From Tipula vernalis (taxonomy: Eukaryota; Arthropoda; Insecta; Diptera; Tipulidae), in assembly GCA_958295665.1 (NCBI GenBank), contig OY282560.1, forward strand, positions 210,536,420 to 210,600,419: a stretch of 64,000 nucleotides of DNA. The letters are read 5' to 3'. The translations under genes were made by a program, and so were the position numbers. The first letter of the stretch is position 1, and each line of letters opens with the position of its first letter. This document shows, piece after piece, positions 11,566-25,962 of this stretch. Below the pieces are notes generated by a model. That model saw nothing but the letters and a program-made list of their open reading frames with translations, was not told the origin of the DNA and did not search any database.

Positions 11566-13686
11566 TACCAGCCGTGCTGTCCCTATCCATGTGATATAGA
11601 AATGTTTTGTACATTTACGTATTAGTCGCCGTATTCAAATTCGACCTAAAATATAAAACTCACTAAGACACCGACACAAATCAATGTACATTTTTGTTAT
11701 GAGCAAGGCTTGTTTAAGACATTTGTGTTGGTTTGGGTCACTTACATTTCACATGAATAATTTGTGTTCGTAAAAGTACTTGCTGCTGCGGCCATATAGC
11801 TATTTTTAGTAGACATTTTCACAGCAAAATAAAATAAAGTAGGCGGGTGTTTTAATTTTTTTCGTATTCGGCTCACGTTGATTTTGAAATGTGTATGATA
11901 TTCAAACATTCATGCAATATTATTTGTTCGGCACAGAAGTTTCTGTAACATGATTTCTATACAAATTTTTAGTTACCTACTCCTGCCGCTAAAGATGTTT
12001 TCAAATCAGAAATGTGCACCACATAGCTAGCTACATGAGTTGAATTATTAGTTAACGTAACGAATTGGTGGTTATTATGTTCGAAACCCTGCGGGCCAAA
12101 TTTGTCCTCTGAACTATTTTGGTTACATTATGTTGGTAACACTGGTTAAATTTTTCTTCTAGTTGAGAATAATGCAACTCATTTAGCTAACTTCATAGTG
12201 TGCATTTTTTCACCGGAAATTTACCAATTACGCACCTTCAGGGAATAAGTTCCGGATGTTATAAGCTACGTTTAACCGAGATACCGTTTAGGTGCGAGTT
12301 TTTTCTTTTTTAATTTCGTTACTTTACAAAACCATCCATAAAATAGGGTATAGGGCAGTCTAAAAAAGAGTTTTACAGTATGACCCCGTGAAAAAAGTTC
12401 TTTATTTTATAGAACTGCATCTTATATCCTATATTAAAAAACAAGTTTAGAAGAGCTTTATGATCATAAAATTAAAAAACTGGAATTACTTAACACTTAA
12501 GTTCTGCAATCGCTTAAAGTAGGGGAAGAGTGGGATTGAGTTTTCAACTTTTACAAAACTTTTGAGTTTGGTGGCCTTTGAAAGATAATCGTAGAACCTA
12601 AATTTGTCGCGCCTCTTTGGGAAGGGGTTGTCGATTTACGAAATTGGAATACACATTAATAGGTAATTACAGTTAAGTTTGCTATACTAAGAAAAAAGTA
12701 TGTGAGTACCACAAAAATGTCTACACAAATTTGAGTAACCCATAATATCGGCATAGTAAGGGCTTCGGTATACTATTAATGGGCATATAGAAATATTCGT
12801 ACTTAAGTTCTCTATTTAAATAAATGATGTTCACTTAAAATAAACGTAAACTTGACTTTGGTTAGAGGTGAGAGCCATTAATAGGCAATTAGTGTTTCTA
12901 AAAAAATACAGAAAATAATTTAAAGCAACTTTTATGAGTCTATCTATACCTCACCCATCCAGTTTTTATCATCGTCCAATTGAAGTAAACTATTAAAATA
13001 AATTTTTGGATGAAGGTGGCTGCTTTAACGCCACAACGAACTTAATTAGATAGATTCAGGCCCATGGAAACCACAGGCCGCTAGTATATTTATATGGTCT
13101 TAAAATTGTATTTTCAGCATGCAACTCTAAATACAATATGCGTCAGAATTTTTTATGCGTCGTGCCTTTTACTCGACAGAAATTTTACCGTAAAATACTA
13201 GCAGTTCTGCGCTTCTGGCTCCTACCCTTTTAATATATGCGGTTTCATCTAATTATTTTAAGATTTTTTTAAGCAAGTTGATGGTTTGGCTGTTTGATCT
13301 GGATGATATTGAAAAATATTTCTAATCATTTTTACCGTCTTGCAATGTCGTTGTGGCTAATTTCTTCTGAAACTCGTTGCTTTTTAATGTTTTTAATTAT
13401 AATTTATATTAGTTTTATTTTTTACACACTTTCATATTTTTTCTGCTGTTTATAATAATATTAATTACTTATAATTAATTTAAGTAATTCCTAGAATTTG
13501 TAGATAATAACGAATTACATTTACTAAATGCCACTTTCTTGCCTGAGTGTTTGTTAAAACAAACAGCAGTTTGAATGAAATTACGTTAATTTAATAAAAA
13601 AGAAACATAGAAGAAGTTCAATCGACAGAAGGTCTGAGATAAGAAAAAAGAATTGCCCTTCGTTATATGTTTTTAGCGGTTTTCTC

Positions 13687-15735
13687 AAAAAAAAAAAAAA
13701 AAAAAAAAAAATTAACCGGCTCAAGGAAATATGAGAAGAAGTGTTATATAACAGAAAACAGTTTTCAAAACGTTTTTTGTAATAATCACAAAATACCAAA
13801 CAAAAATAAAAATTCCCTTGTCGTGTTTATTAATATTAAAACATCGGTGTTTGAAAAAATTCTTGTGATGGATATACTATAAAGCAGCTGCAAACGTTCT
13901 AGGCAATTTTTTAGGTATACAAATAAATAACCAATACAGGTATCCAGAAAGAACTGTCCTTTTATTTCGTTAAAAGCAATCCACCTTAACCCGTTGGCCC
14001 ACTTTTATCAGCGACGTTATTTCGTTTCTGAAGCAACTGCAAATATTGTACATACGTAAGTTATTGGTATTTTCTACATATTTATTGCTTTTTTGTTGTT
14101 ATTATATTAATTCATGCTTTTTGACGTAATATAAGAGTAAATAACAATAACGTAAGAAAAAAAGATTTAATTTCATTACGTCACAACAACAACTTTTCAA
14201 AGAATAAAAAGTTTTCTACAGTTACCTACACAAAAATGCGAAGAAAATGTTTTACCTTTGTACTCATTTGTGCAAAATTATATTTAATCTGGTTGAGCAT
14301 TAACTGCAACAAAATTTTAATCAAAAGCTCTGACAAGGGTATCGGTAGGACTCATATTCTCCTACGTAAAACTAAATTATAATTTTAAAGCTTTTGGAGA
14401 TTTTTTATTTACAGATATGTCGATACTGAGAAAGCCGTTGTAACGGATTCCAATCGTAATCGTTGAATATTTACTTCAATGATAACATAGGAAACATCCT
14501 GCTCCCGGGCATCGATTCTCCCTTGTTGAGAAGTAATGAGAATTACTAGCGACTGTTTATGCTTTTGGGAAACAATTCATTTTGTTTGACCAAATCTTAT
14601 CATAACGTATTTGAAACACATACACAAAAGAATCGACAATTTATAATCAATCAATCAATCAATTGATAAGAAATGTCCTGAATATAAAGAATAAGGATTG
14701 CGTGTTTGCCACCCATTGTCGTATTTCATACAATTAATTTTTGGATATTACGTATGAATCGAAGTAGACTCTCGTTTGTATGTACATAGGTTTTCTAATT
14801 AAAACAAAGCAAAACAATAAAAAAACAAATTTCCTTTCCCCAATAATTGTAAATTTGTAACACGTTATGTAAATAAAATAAATAAAATTAAATTATGTAC
14901 ATTGATTAAAAACGGTATTTACTTAGCATAATACACTTCACTTTACAATTACTATGTATGAGTACCAGTTACTATGTTTAACGATTTTTTGTTTTAATTG
15001 ATAATTTTCCGTTTTCACTAACACTGCACAAATAGTAGTTCATACATAAATTAAAAATTTGATAAATTAGATTAACGTTAATTTTTGATAAAACTTTAAA
15101 AAAAAACAACACGATCTACCTGACCGTGTAACCCAACTATGTGTATCATGTAACACTTTTGATGATAACAATGCAAAAGTCAGGTCAAAACTGAAAAAAA
15201 AAACAAACAAAAAAAACAACGAAACGAAATTGAAAATAAAAAAAAAGTAACAACATGAGACATGTGTCTCTCTTTTGTTTGTTTGCGCTTTTTTTGTTTT
15301 TTTTTGTTTTGGTTTCTGTTTCTTTAATACGAAATGATGTAAGGAAAAATTGCAAGTTGTAATTTTTATTAGTATTATTGTGATTTGTGACTTATTAATG
15401 TATGTAGATGTATATAATTATATGTGTAACGACATTGGCGATTTAAGACGAACTAGAGATATCGTATGTACTTTTAAAGATGAAATATTTACGTAGTGGA
15501 ATTGATCAAGGTAGGGAAGCAGCTTTTTATTTAACAAACAAAAGATTAAATTCCGTTGTACATATTTGATTGGGTTTAGTTTAATTATATGTATTGATTA
15601 GTAATTGTAACAGTTTTAAGGTAGGTTACAGTTTTAGGTACAAAAAGTTGCTTGTACAACCTAAAAACCAATACTAAATCGCAGTAGCACGTATAAATTT
15701 ACGTTTAAAAATTGTCTCGATTTTTATAAGAGCAA
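13687..15735. other. AT-rich stretch beginning with a poly(A) run
   Basis: A run of about 25 A (13687-13711) is followed by 2 kb of AT-rich sequence including A- and T-rich low-complexity segments around 15190-15310. The A-run could be the tail of a retroposed sequence, but I see no coding body upstream. No gene is supported. Confidence 0.45.
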
Positions 15736-16016
15736 GGGCCCGTATTCTTGAAATTCACCGAAAAAATTCGCCGGTACCTTTGGTATGAAACAATTTAAAT
15801 TTTCGACTGAAATGATGTATTTCACTAGAAAATAATGGGCGACTTTTTTTGATCGAATTTCAAGAATACGGGCCCAGGGCCGCTTTTCTTGAAATTCGAT
15901 CAAAAAAAGTCGCCCGTGATTTTCTAGTGAAATACGTCATTTCAGTCGAAAATTTAAATTATTTCATACCAAATTCACCGGCGACTTTTTTCGGTGAATT
16001 TCAAGAATACGGGCCC
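15736..16016. mobile_element. Palindromic dimer of a small MITE
   Basis: Two units of about 140 bp lie head to head. Unit 1 (15736-15876) begins GGGCCCGTATTCTTGAAATT and ends AATTTCAAGAATACGGGCCC, so it has its own inverted termini. Unit 2 (15877-16016) is largely the reverse complement of unit 1 (shared internal words such as TCGAAAATTTAAATT, TCACTAGAAAAT and GATCGAATTTC). The whole 281 bp can fold back on itself. No open frame; a non-autonomous DNA element is the simplest reading. Confidence 0.8.
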
Positions 16017-16335
16017 TGGACTGGGATTTTGCACACAGCGAGTCGCCTTTTTTGAGCGAATTTTAGCTAAAAGCGAGAAAAAGCGATTTTGCACTAGGCG
16101 AATAGACACTCGCTCTCGCTTTTATTTTCGACCATGTATAAGGCATGGCGACAAGTTTTTTGGTTTTGTTTTTGTGATAAACGTCAACAAATTTGCATCA
16201 TAGTGTATTTGAATTTCTAGTCGGTATAATATATTTCTTTATATGTAAATAATTAGTACACATACATATTTATTTATTTTATTTGAATTTATTAATTTTT
16301 TAATTATTTTAGATTTCATACTATGAAAATTCAAA

Positions 16336-17644
<1,309 letters not shown>

Positions 17645-17793
17645 TTTTTAATTTTTTAATTCAAATTTTTATTTTATTTAAAATGTATCATTTATTTTTA
17701 TGTATATTTTAATTTTAAAATGAATTATTTATTTTTATGTATATTTTAGTTTTAATGAAATTTAATGCAAAATTAAAAATTTGTTATATTATT

Positions 17794-19248
17794 TTATTGT
17801 AATATTTGATTCATTAGCCAATTTCGGCTCCGAACACCCTTTTGATATGTAGTCTCATCTCCTGGAGATTCGTCAATGCTGGAATCAGATTCTGCAATCA
17901 ATCTCTCTCTTTGTATAATGCTAGCAATTTCTTCCTCTTCAGCCACTGTTGGTCTCACCGCTGCCATTAAATTATGTAGCATGCAGCATGCGTTGACAGT
18001 ATGACCTACAATTGTGGGATCGTACCGCAAGCCCCTTTCTTCCATTAAACATCTGCAAATAAAATTTATATTACAATATTTAATCACATAAAATAAGAAG
18101 TTTTTCTGTAAATAAAGATCTACCTAAATCGGACTTTAAGAACTCCAATGCACCGTTCCACGGTACTGCGTACACTCGCATGTTTCTTATTAAATTCACT
18201 CTGCTTCACGTCGCTTGATCGTGGGAAGGGTGTTATCAACCACGGCTGTAAAACATATCCTGAATCACCTAAAAATTATAAATCAAAAATTTAATCTAAA
18301 CAAATCTACGAAATTACAGAAGTAATACTTACCAAGCAACCAAGTAAATTTATGGTTTTTTGAATAAAAGTTGTGCTTGAGGTGGTGCAACACATGGCTA
18401 TTATTGAAAATGAATGAGTCATGAGATGACCCCGGGTACCTTGCATTCACATTTATAATCCTCAATTCATCATCACACACCTATAATAACAATAAATATG
18501 TACACAAATTCAAATAAAAATAAAATTACATGAAATATTAAACATTTTACTTACTATTTGGACATTAATTGATGACATAAATGTTTTCAATCCTTTTCTT
18601 CATTCCACTTATTTTTACTTGAGTGCCGTCAATGATGCCAATTATACCTGGCATGCCAGTTTTTACAAATATGTACTCTGAAAAATTATAATATACAAAT
18701 AATAAGATCACACTTATTAAAATTTCATCCTTTCTCACTTGCCTATTCTTAATTAGCAACATTTCTGCCTCCGTAACAGGGAAGTGTTCATATGTATTTA
18801 AGAGCTTTGTTGACAACAATTTAGATACAGTTCGTACACAGTCCGAAACTTTGGTTTGCGATATGTTGCATACAAAGTTCATGCCAACTTGTCTCTGATA
18901 TCCACCGGTGGCAAAATAATTAATTGCGGTTAATACCTTTAAATGAGTCGGTATTGCAGTATGGTACATGGGGTGGTCCAAATATTCCTCCAAGCTATTA
19001 ATGATGTCAATAATTAGGCCTTTTGGAAGCCTATAAAGTTCCTGGAATCTTTGGGTTGGTATTGTAAGTAATTAATTATATACATATTTAGATTTACGCT
19101 CATATTTTGTTTTTTTTTCAAACATATTTGGTTATTAATTACCTTATTTCGTCAATGCTGAAAGGATTCAATTCATCTCTAAGACGCGTCCTTAAATCCG
19201 CATATAGTTTTTCCGATCCGAAATAATGGCAATTGGCAGATTATCCAT
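17794..19248 (-). pseudogene. Harbinger (HARBI1-like) DDE transposase, frameshifted
   Basis: Minus-strand exons can be traced: 19248-19143 (ends LRDELNPFSIDEI), 19048 to about 18553 (RFQELYRLPKGL…, then PGIIGIIDGTQVKI with the first catalytic Asp), about 18482-18340 (CDDELRIINVNARYPGSSHDSFIF), about 18268-18123 (GDSGY…PWLITPF with the second Asp, then STVERCIGVLKVRFR with the Glu), and about 18056 to the stop at 17794 (CLMEERGLRYDP…). GT/AG borders join the last three correctly. The ATG frame at 19248 is off by one from the conserved exon-1 frame, and exon 2 shifts frame just before SINVQI. A short intron-like insert also sits in exon 2. The gene is therefore broken while retaining the DDE residues. 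Confidence 0.8.
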
Positions 19249-19463
19249 TTTAATTAAATTTTCAATATATTTTTAAATTTAATCAATTTAAAACAAAAAT
19301 GAACACTTTATAATCACAAACACCAATCAAAGTTGCTCAATTTTCTCGCCTTTTATTTTGTCCATATGTGCAAAATCGAAAAAAAACTGTCAGACAAAAT
19401 TGAAAGGCGAGAAATTAAACGAAAACTCGCTTCTCGCCTTTTGTGCAAAATCCAAGTCCTGGT

Positions 19464-19735
19464 TTTGAGTGCAAGTTTACGTAAATATTCTGCTGAAAAT
19501 TGCAGGCAATCAATCGACGTAGTCTATTTCGTAAACCAATTTCGCCTTCCGAATAAAATATTTTTAAATTACATGCGATCTTGCTGAAAATTTTTCAGTA
19601 GAATATTTTCTGCAATTTAAAAATATTTTATATGCCAAACAAAAGAATTTTATTCGGAGGGGGAAATTTGTTTACGAAATAGACTACAAGCCTGCTGAAA
19701 AATTTTCATCAGAATATTTACGTAAACTCGTTCTT
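19464..19735. mobile_element. Foldback MITE-like element
   Basis: AAGTTTACGTAAATATTCTG at the left end is matched in reverse by CAGAATATTTACGTAAACTC at the right. Inner arms also pair (GTCTATTTCGTAAAC with GTTTACGAAATAGAC; CCGAATAAAATATTTT with AAAATTTTATTCGG-type words). The span is about 270 bp without coding sequence. Confidence 0.75.
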
Positions 19736-19739
19736 ACGG

Positions 19740-20958
19740 TATAAAGCCTAATTTCCATTATGAAATATTTACTGACAGTAAAAACAAAATGGGATAAAAA
19801 TATATATTCGCGTGCTTTGTGAAAGGGAAAAAAATATTTTCAGTTTTACAGTACTGAAAAAATAATTATAGTATACTGACATTTTTATAGTATGCTGATA
19901 AAATAGACAAGAGATAACGGCCATATTTATTTTATTTTGTAGGTTTAAACATTCAGTGAACAAAGACTTCTTTGACGCCTAATTCAAAATTTGACGTCTA
20001 ATAACAATAACAAACTAATTAGTTCGCGTGTTTAACGAAAGGAGGGAGAGTAATAGTTTAGATTCACCGCCAAGACGAAAACTTCAAATTATGATCATAA
20101 AATTAATTTTTAGAACTATAATTAATTTTACCGTCAAGACAAGGCAAAGGTGTGACTGCGAAAACAAATTTTTAAACACGAATTTAATTACGTCTGCCAC
20201 TTACAGGCCTATTCTGATGCACAGTCACAGACTAAACAATCGTCTTATGTAAGACTTTTACTTTATTTTAGTATTCGAGTCTTAGCTAAGACTATTATGA
20301 ATTTAATGAAATGAATTTAAAATTTACTTATTACTTAAAATAAAAAATCCTAAAGTAAAAACTACTATTAGAAACGGGAGGACAAGTCTTGGTTTCGTAT
20401 AAATTAATATTTTATTATCTCTTCCAATGTGACACATGTAATAGATTTGCATTTTATAACCAAAAATAGAGAAAATGTAATTATTTTTCATGTTAGTAGT
20501 TGTAAGTATAATATACCAATTTTGTCATGACGTCATGCCAATTTTTGTTCGTCGCGACGAATGGAGAGACAACCAAAATGTATCGATGCTACATAAGATC
20601 GTGTTTCACGACCAATGACAGCCATATGACTACGTGCAGAATACGAAATAGTCTTAGCTAATACCCTTGACACAATGCGATTTAATAAAACCGATTTAGT
20701 GAATTTTTCGAGATTAGTCGCAGTGTGTCAACCTCAATTTAAGCTAATCCCTTTATTTTTATATAGAATACTGTAATGTATGAACGGAGTTGTCAGATAA
20801 AATATTTTTGTTCAACCCTAATTTGAACATCGAAATAGGTATACACGAGAATTGTATGAAACTTCAGACTAAATAAAGATCACTTTTTTATAGAAGCATG
20901 CTCCGAAATACATGTTTTTTTTCCGCTTGTAAAATATAAAAAAGCACAAGATATTACA
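19740..20958. other. Non-coding stretch, possibly holding a 5' LTR
   Basis: No gene is seen. The last 180 bp before 20959 end in ATATTACA next to a primer-site-like sequence and contain an AATAAA (near 20871), so they may include the 5' LTR of the following gypsy element. I could not find a second LTR copy to prove its limits. TCTTAGCTAA occurs near 20279 and 20650. Confidence 0.4.
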
Positions 20959-21578
20959 TTGGCGACGAGGATATATCCTTATATATAAAAAATTAAAAAA
21001 ATAAAAGTTAAAACAAATAGCGTTTATTACTTTAAAAGAGGTAGTTTTTGTTAACAGATAAAAAAAATAAAAAGCGAAATAGAAAATGGCGAAAAATTCT
21101 TCTCATACTATTTCAATGGCGGAGTTTTCACCCGAAAATGATGAATGGGTATTATACCAAGAAAGACTCGAAAATTTTTTCGCGGTTACAAAAATCGAAG
21201 ACGAAACAGACAAAAAGATTAGTCTTTTGAGTTACATTGGGGCGAAAGCATACAAATTAGTGCGCGATCTCTCAACGCCCGATGCACCATCCACTAAAAC
21301 ATATAAAGAGCTATGTACAATGCTTACAGGCTTTTATACACAAACGATAGTTTCGTTTTGTTGAGAGGAAAATTTTTATGGACGCAAAAAAATTGGATAC
21401 AGAAACCGTATTAGAGTATTCAGTGCGTTTAAAAAGATTAGCATCCAATTGTGAGTTTGGAAAAGAATTAAAAGCTACATGGTAAACAAGTTTATCATCG
21501 GGTTTAATGGAAAGATTTTCGAGAGATTGGCAGAAGAAGACGCTAAAATTGTAACTTTGGAGAAAGCAACAAGTATCG

Positions 21579-22414
21579 AATGATTTTTAATATGTTTCGA
21601 AGATTGTAAGAGAATTCAATCCAGTTTCGAACTGATGAGCTTATGATTATGAAAAAATCAATCTTCTCATCAGGCCGCGGCGACTGGATTGATTAAATCA
21701 CAATTTACATTCTATATATACAGAATGTGCTGTGCTTTAAAGTACTAGCGAATCGTACTAATACAGATGAATTCTCTTACAATTTTTTCTTCTTCACGAT
21801 ATTCACACTGCTCTGTGTCTAAGCTAATTTTTACTTTTTATTAATTTTTTTGTTGAATGTTAATTAATTCATGTAATTTCTAATATGCTACCGGTGGTTA
21901 GACCATTTTAATTGTGTTTCGATTAACACGAGAAGTATATTAGTATTTACGAACAGTAATCCAACGAAACCGACTAATAGACATAATTCTATTTATTTAA
22001 TTAAATGATTTTTAATATGTTTCGAAGATTGTAAGAGAATTCAATCCAGTTTCGAACTGATGAGCTTATGATTATGAAAAAATCAATCTTCTCATCAGGC
22101 CGCGGCGACTGGACTGATTATACCACAATTTACATTCTATATATACAGAATGTGCTGTGCTTTAAGTACTAGCGAATCGTACTAATACAGATGAATTCTC
22201 TTACAATTTTTTCTTCTTCACGATATTCACACTGCTCTGTGTGTAAGCTAATTTTTACTTTTTATTAATTTTTTTGTTGAATGTTAATTAAACGTAAATA
22301 CTAATATACTTCTCGTGTTAATCGAAACACAATTAAAATGGTCTAACCACCGGTAGCATATTAGAAATTACATGAATTAATTAATATTCAACAAAAAAAT
22401 TAATAAAAAGTAAA
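21579..22414. mobile_element. Composite non-autonomous insertion in gag
   Basis: CAAGTATCG occurs on both sides (about 21570-21578 and 22415-22423) as a 9-10 bp target duplication. Inside, a unit (21581-21860: GATTTTTAATATGTTTCGAA … TTTTTCTTCTTCACGATATT …) is repeated directly at about 22008-22290. A segment after the first unit (AATTCATGTAATTTCTAATA … AGTATATTAGTATTTACG) returns in inverted orientation at 22291-22378. It has no coding sequence. The direct-plus-inverted arrangement suggests a rearranged foldback element. Confidence 0.75.
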
Positions 22415-22630
22415 AACAAGTATCGCAATAAAATGCGAAAATCAAATGGAAAATCATTACAAAGAGGTCAACCAAGTGCAATATTTTAAGCAGAATCAGC
22501 ATAAATTAAACAAAGATACATATTTTCATCGAGGGAAAAATGAGCAGTCAATGACAGTCAACAGTCCCCAGCAGAGAGGCGAAAAAGTTAAAAAGTGTTT
22601 GCGCTGTGGGTATAAAAATCACGACAGTAA

Positions 22631-23057
22631 GGCCCGCTGCACATTTCAGCTAAGCTAAGCTACGCGATGTGGGCTATGTGCGTAGCTTTCGGTTGTAAAT
22701 AAAGAGATTTAATGGAACGTTGCACACTTCAGCTAAACTATGCGAGCTATGTTTTTTGTTTAGAGCGATGCAAACTATCTTAGCTCGAGTTGTCTTCGCC
22801 TTGCTATGCCAGCGAACATCGCTCATACATACACTGATGTTTTTGTATATTTTATTATGAACTCGTAGGCTACTTAGTTAAATTAGGTATTTAGGTATCG
22901 TGTCATAAAGCATAATAAATTAATTATGCAGAAAAATCAATGTATGTGTGAGCGATGTAACTAGCTGAAATGTGCAACGGAGTGAGCTAAGCGGTCTAAA
23001 CTATGCTAATATAAACTACATTTCTCGCTTAGCTTAGCTGAAATGTACAACGGGCCT
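22631..23057. mobile_element. MITE with TAA target duplication
   Basis: Ends GGCCCGCTGCACATTTCAGC and, reversed from the right, GGCCCGTTGTACATTTCAGC form terminal inverted repeats of about 30 bp, continuing with CTAAGCTAAGC. TAA is duplicated at 22628-22630 and 23058-23060. A 3-bp TWA duplication fits a PIF/Harbinger-type MITE. At 427 bp it has no gene. It splits the gag zinc knuckles of the host retrotransposon. Confidence 0.9.
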
Positions 23058-23279
23058 AAGTATTGCAAATTTATACGTGCGATTTGTCATAAATGTGGCG
23101 AGGTAGGTTATTTGGCATCAATTTGCAAAAATAAGAAAAAGGTTAATTTTATTGTAAATTGAGGTTTAGATTTATGTGAGGAAACGCATAGTGTTGTAAG
23201 TTTAGCTGTTAATGATAACATTTTGGCAATAAATTCTGACGTAATGGAGGATAATTTTTCCGATTATCTAATTGATTAG

Positions 23280-25962
23280 ACAATTGATAATAAAACATAA
23301 AAAATTTTTTTGGACAACGGGTCACGCTATACCTTAATTTCCCATAAAACTTATGAGGATCACTTCCAAAATTTTAAGTTAAATGATTGCAGTCGGGACG
23401 TGAATTGAAGTTCTTATTCAGGACACGCGATTGAAATATTAGGTACATTTAAAGTAATAATTAAGTGGGGTAGAAAAAGTTTTCCATCAGATATTTATGT
23501 TGCGTACAGTAAAAATAATCTACCGATCGCTGGTCGTATGTTTATGAAACAATTTGGTGTGGTTGAAAGTAAAGTTAATATAATTAATGAGCAAGTTTCA
23601 GTGAATAATCTTTTAGAAAAATATGCAAATTTATTTGATGGTAAGGTGGGTAAATTCAAATACATACTACCAAATCCGCTTGGAAATGCAAAATGACGCC
23701 ATACCAAAATTTTGTAAACCTCGGCAAGTGGCATATGCATTTAGAGATTTAGTCGAACAAGAATTAGCACGATTAGAGAAGCAGGGAATAATTACACCAG
23801 TGGGGACAAGTGAGTAGAGCACTCCTTTGGTACCAATTCCAAAGACGAATGGAGGAATTCGATTGTGTGCCGACTATAAAATCACTATTAACAAATTTAT
23901 AGTAGACAATAAACATCCATTACCGCGGGTGGATGAGGTTTTTCAAGCTCTACAGGGTTGCTCGAAGTTTTCAAAATTAGATTTAGATGCTGCGTATAAT
24001 CAATTTGAATTGGACGAGGAATCTCGCAAGCTCGTTACATGGAGTACTCATAAGGGAGTTTTCTTAGTAAACCGTTTGTAAAAAGTAAAAAGAAATGGAA
24101 AAATTATTATTAGGAATTCCTGGAGTGGTGAATTTGCTGGACGATATTGTTGTTACTGGAAAAGATAACGAAAATCATTTAAAGAGTTTAGAAGAGATCT
24201 AACGCAGATTATCGGAGGCGGGTCTAAAACTAAATAGGGACAAATGTAATTTTTTTAGAGACAGTATAAATTATTTGGGTCATGTCGTGACAAAACATGG
24301 GTTAGCTAAATCGAACGAGCGAATTGAAGCAGTGGTTAGGGCACCGGTACCTTCAAATATAACAGAGACCAGAGCGTTTTGTGGCTTAGTAAACTATTAC
24401 GCTAAGTTTATGCGCGACTTATCCAGTAAAATGTCACCAATTTACCGACTCTTACAGAAAGATGTGCCATTCAACTGGAATAAAGAATGTGAAATGGCTT
24501 TTAGACAAATTAAAGATGAAATAGTAACGGAAGTAGGGTTAGCGCATTTCAATCCGATAAACCCCATGATTTTGACAATGGATGCGTCTAGTTATGGAAT
24601 TTCCAGAATTTTATCGCAAACATTGCCCAACAACGAAGAAAGACCTGTAGTTTTTGTAGCAGAATATTGTCCAAAGCAGAACAAAACTATAGCATAGTGG
24701 AGAAAGAAAGACTCGCAATAATTTTCTCAGTATTGAAATTTTTCAATTATTTAATTGGTTATGATTTCGTCATAAGAACGGACCATAAACCCCTTTTAGA
24801 GTTATTTAGCGAAAATCGTGGCTTTCCATAAATGGCGGCCAGTAGAATCCAAAGATGGGCGGTGATTCGTTCGGCATTTAAATACAAATTGATACACGTA
24901 AAAGGTATTAATAATGAGGCTGACTCATTTTCACGCCTACCATTGCCAGCAAACGACAATGAAGATTTAGAACAGAATTATATTCAGTTCATAAATAATA
25001 TGGGACTTAAAATTGATCACAAATTAATTGAAAAAGAAACCATAGAAGACAAAATTTTGTCGGAGTTATACAACGCAATCAAAAATGGTAAAATGTCAAG
25101 TTTAAAAGGGGATAGCTACACTCCATTTTTGAGGAGAAAAGATGAATTAAATATTCAGGGCGGAATTATATTGTGGGGTTACCGCGTAGTAATACCCAAA
25201 GCATTACAAAAAAATTTGCTGCAAAATCTACATGCATCTCATTTGGGCATAGTGAAATGTAAATCCATAGCGCGTTCATATTTGCGGTGGCCAAGTATGG
25301 ATGCAGATTTAGAAAATGAAATTAAAAATTGTGCCTCTTGTTTATTGGTTAGACCAGATCCAGCTAAAACGGAACTAATTCCCTGGAAAAATACCAACAA
25401 AGTTTGAAGTCGTATTCATGTAGATTATGCGGGGCCGAGCAAGAATAATTATTATATAAAAATTACGGATTCATTTTCAAAGTGGGTTGAGGTATTTGCA
25501 ACAAAAACTATAACTTCAGAATTTACTATTTGTAAGTTGAGAGATATCATAGTAACTGACTGTGACACGCAATTTACGTCAAAAGAGTTTCAGAATTTTT
25601 GTAAAGCAAATGGAATTCATAGTATCGCTATTCCTCCCGGACATCCAGCTTCAAACGGCGCGGCTGAAAACGCAGTTAAGAGTTTAAAAAAAAGTTTTAG
25701 CGCAGCTCTAAATCATATTAGAAGCTCAGAAGATATTGAAACACTTAATCTAATAATAAATAGATATTTATTTGACTATCGTCTTTCGATGCATTGTTCC
25801 ACTGGTGAATCTCCAGCAAAAATAATGTTTGGTAGGAATATCAAGACAAGATTTGACTTAATCAGACCGCCTGGCGTTAATGAGGAAATTAGGGGGCCTT
25901 ATGATAAAGATAAAAGTAATCAAGAGTTATACAATAAAGTATCAGAATTTGGTGTCAAGTAA
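23280..25962 (+). pseudogene. Gypsy pol (protease, RT, RNase H, integrase), broken
   Basis: Pieces in order: a protease stretch with FLDNGSRYTLIS at about 23308; RT from 23827 (VPIPKTNGGIRLCADYK, then SKLDLDAAYNQ) with LLDDIVVTGKD near 24140 for the YxDD box; the RT connection from 24275 (GHVVTKHGL, FCGLVNYYAKFM) to RNase H (ILTMDASSYGI at about 24570, TDHKPL near 24780); the H2C2 finger from about 25210 (HASHLG…CASC); and the integrase core to 25962 (HVDYAGPS, TDCDTQFTSKEF, PASNGAAENAVK). In-frame stops lie near 23815, 24080, 24200, 24696 and 25405. A small deletion precedes the second integrase Asp. Confidence 0.85.

Larger units (their letters stand above)
9406..13686. other. Gene-poor stretch with repeats
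   Basis: No coding region is recognised. Apart from the repeats listed separately, there is a partial direct duplication: about 10445-10560 and 11570-11710 share ‘ACAAGCCGTGTTGTCC’-like and ‘AATGTACATTTTTGCTATGA’-like blocks. From 12300 to 13600 the sequence is plain AT-rich. Confidence 0.5.
21086..23270 (+). pseudogene. Gypsy gag, split by two insertions
   Basis: The gag starts at ATG 21086 (MAKNSSHTISMAEFSPENDE) and matches the N-terminal capsid region of insect gypsy elements (YQERLENFFAV…, LLSYIGAKAYKLVRDL). A frameshift and stop come at about 21362. The frame is then cut at 21578 by one insertion, resumes at about 22415, is cut again at 22630 inside the zinc-knuckle region (KCLRCG…HDSKA), and resumes after 23057 with CHKCGEVGYLASIC, a CCHC knuckle. 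The resumption of sense exactly at the duplicated targets shows both pieces were once continuous. Confidence 0.8.
20959..25962 (+). mobile_element. Ty3/gypsy LTR retrotransposon, decayed
   Basis: TTGGCGACGAGGAT at 20959 sits where a tRNA primer-binding site is expected, and its form is common in insect gypsy elements. Gag, protease, reverse transcriptase, RNase H and integrase then follow in gypsy order on the plus strand. Stops and frameshifts occur in all. Two smaller elements interrupt gag. No 3' LTR was recognised; the 300 bp after the integrase hold nothing I can name. Confidence 0.85.
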
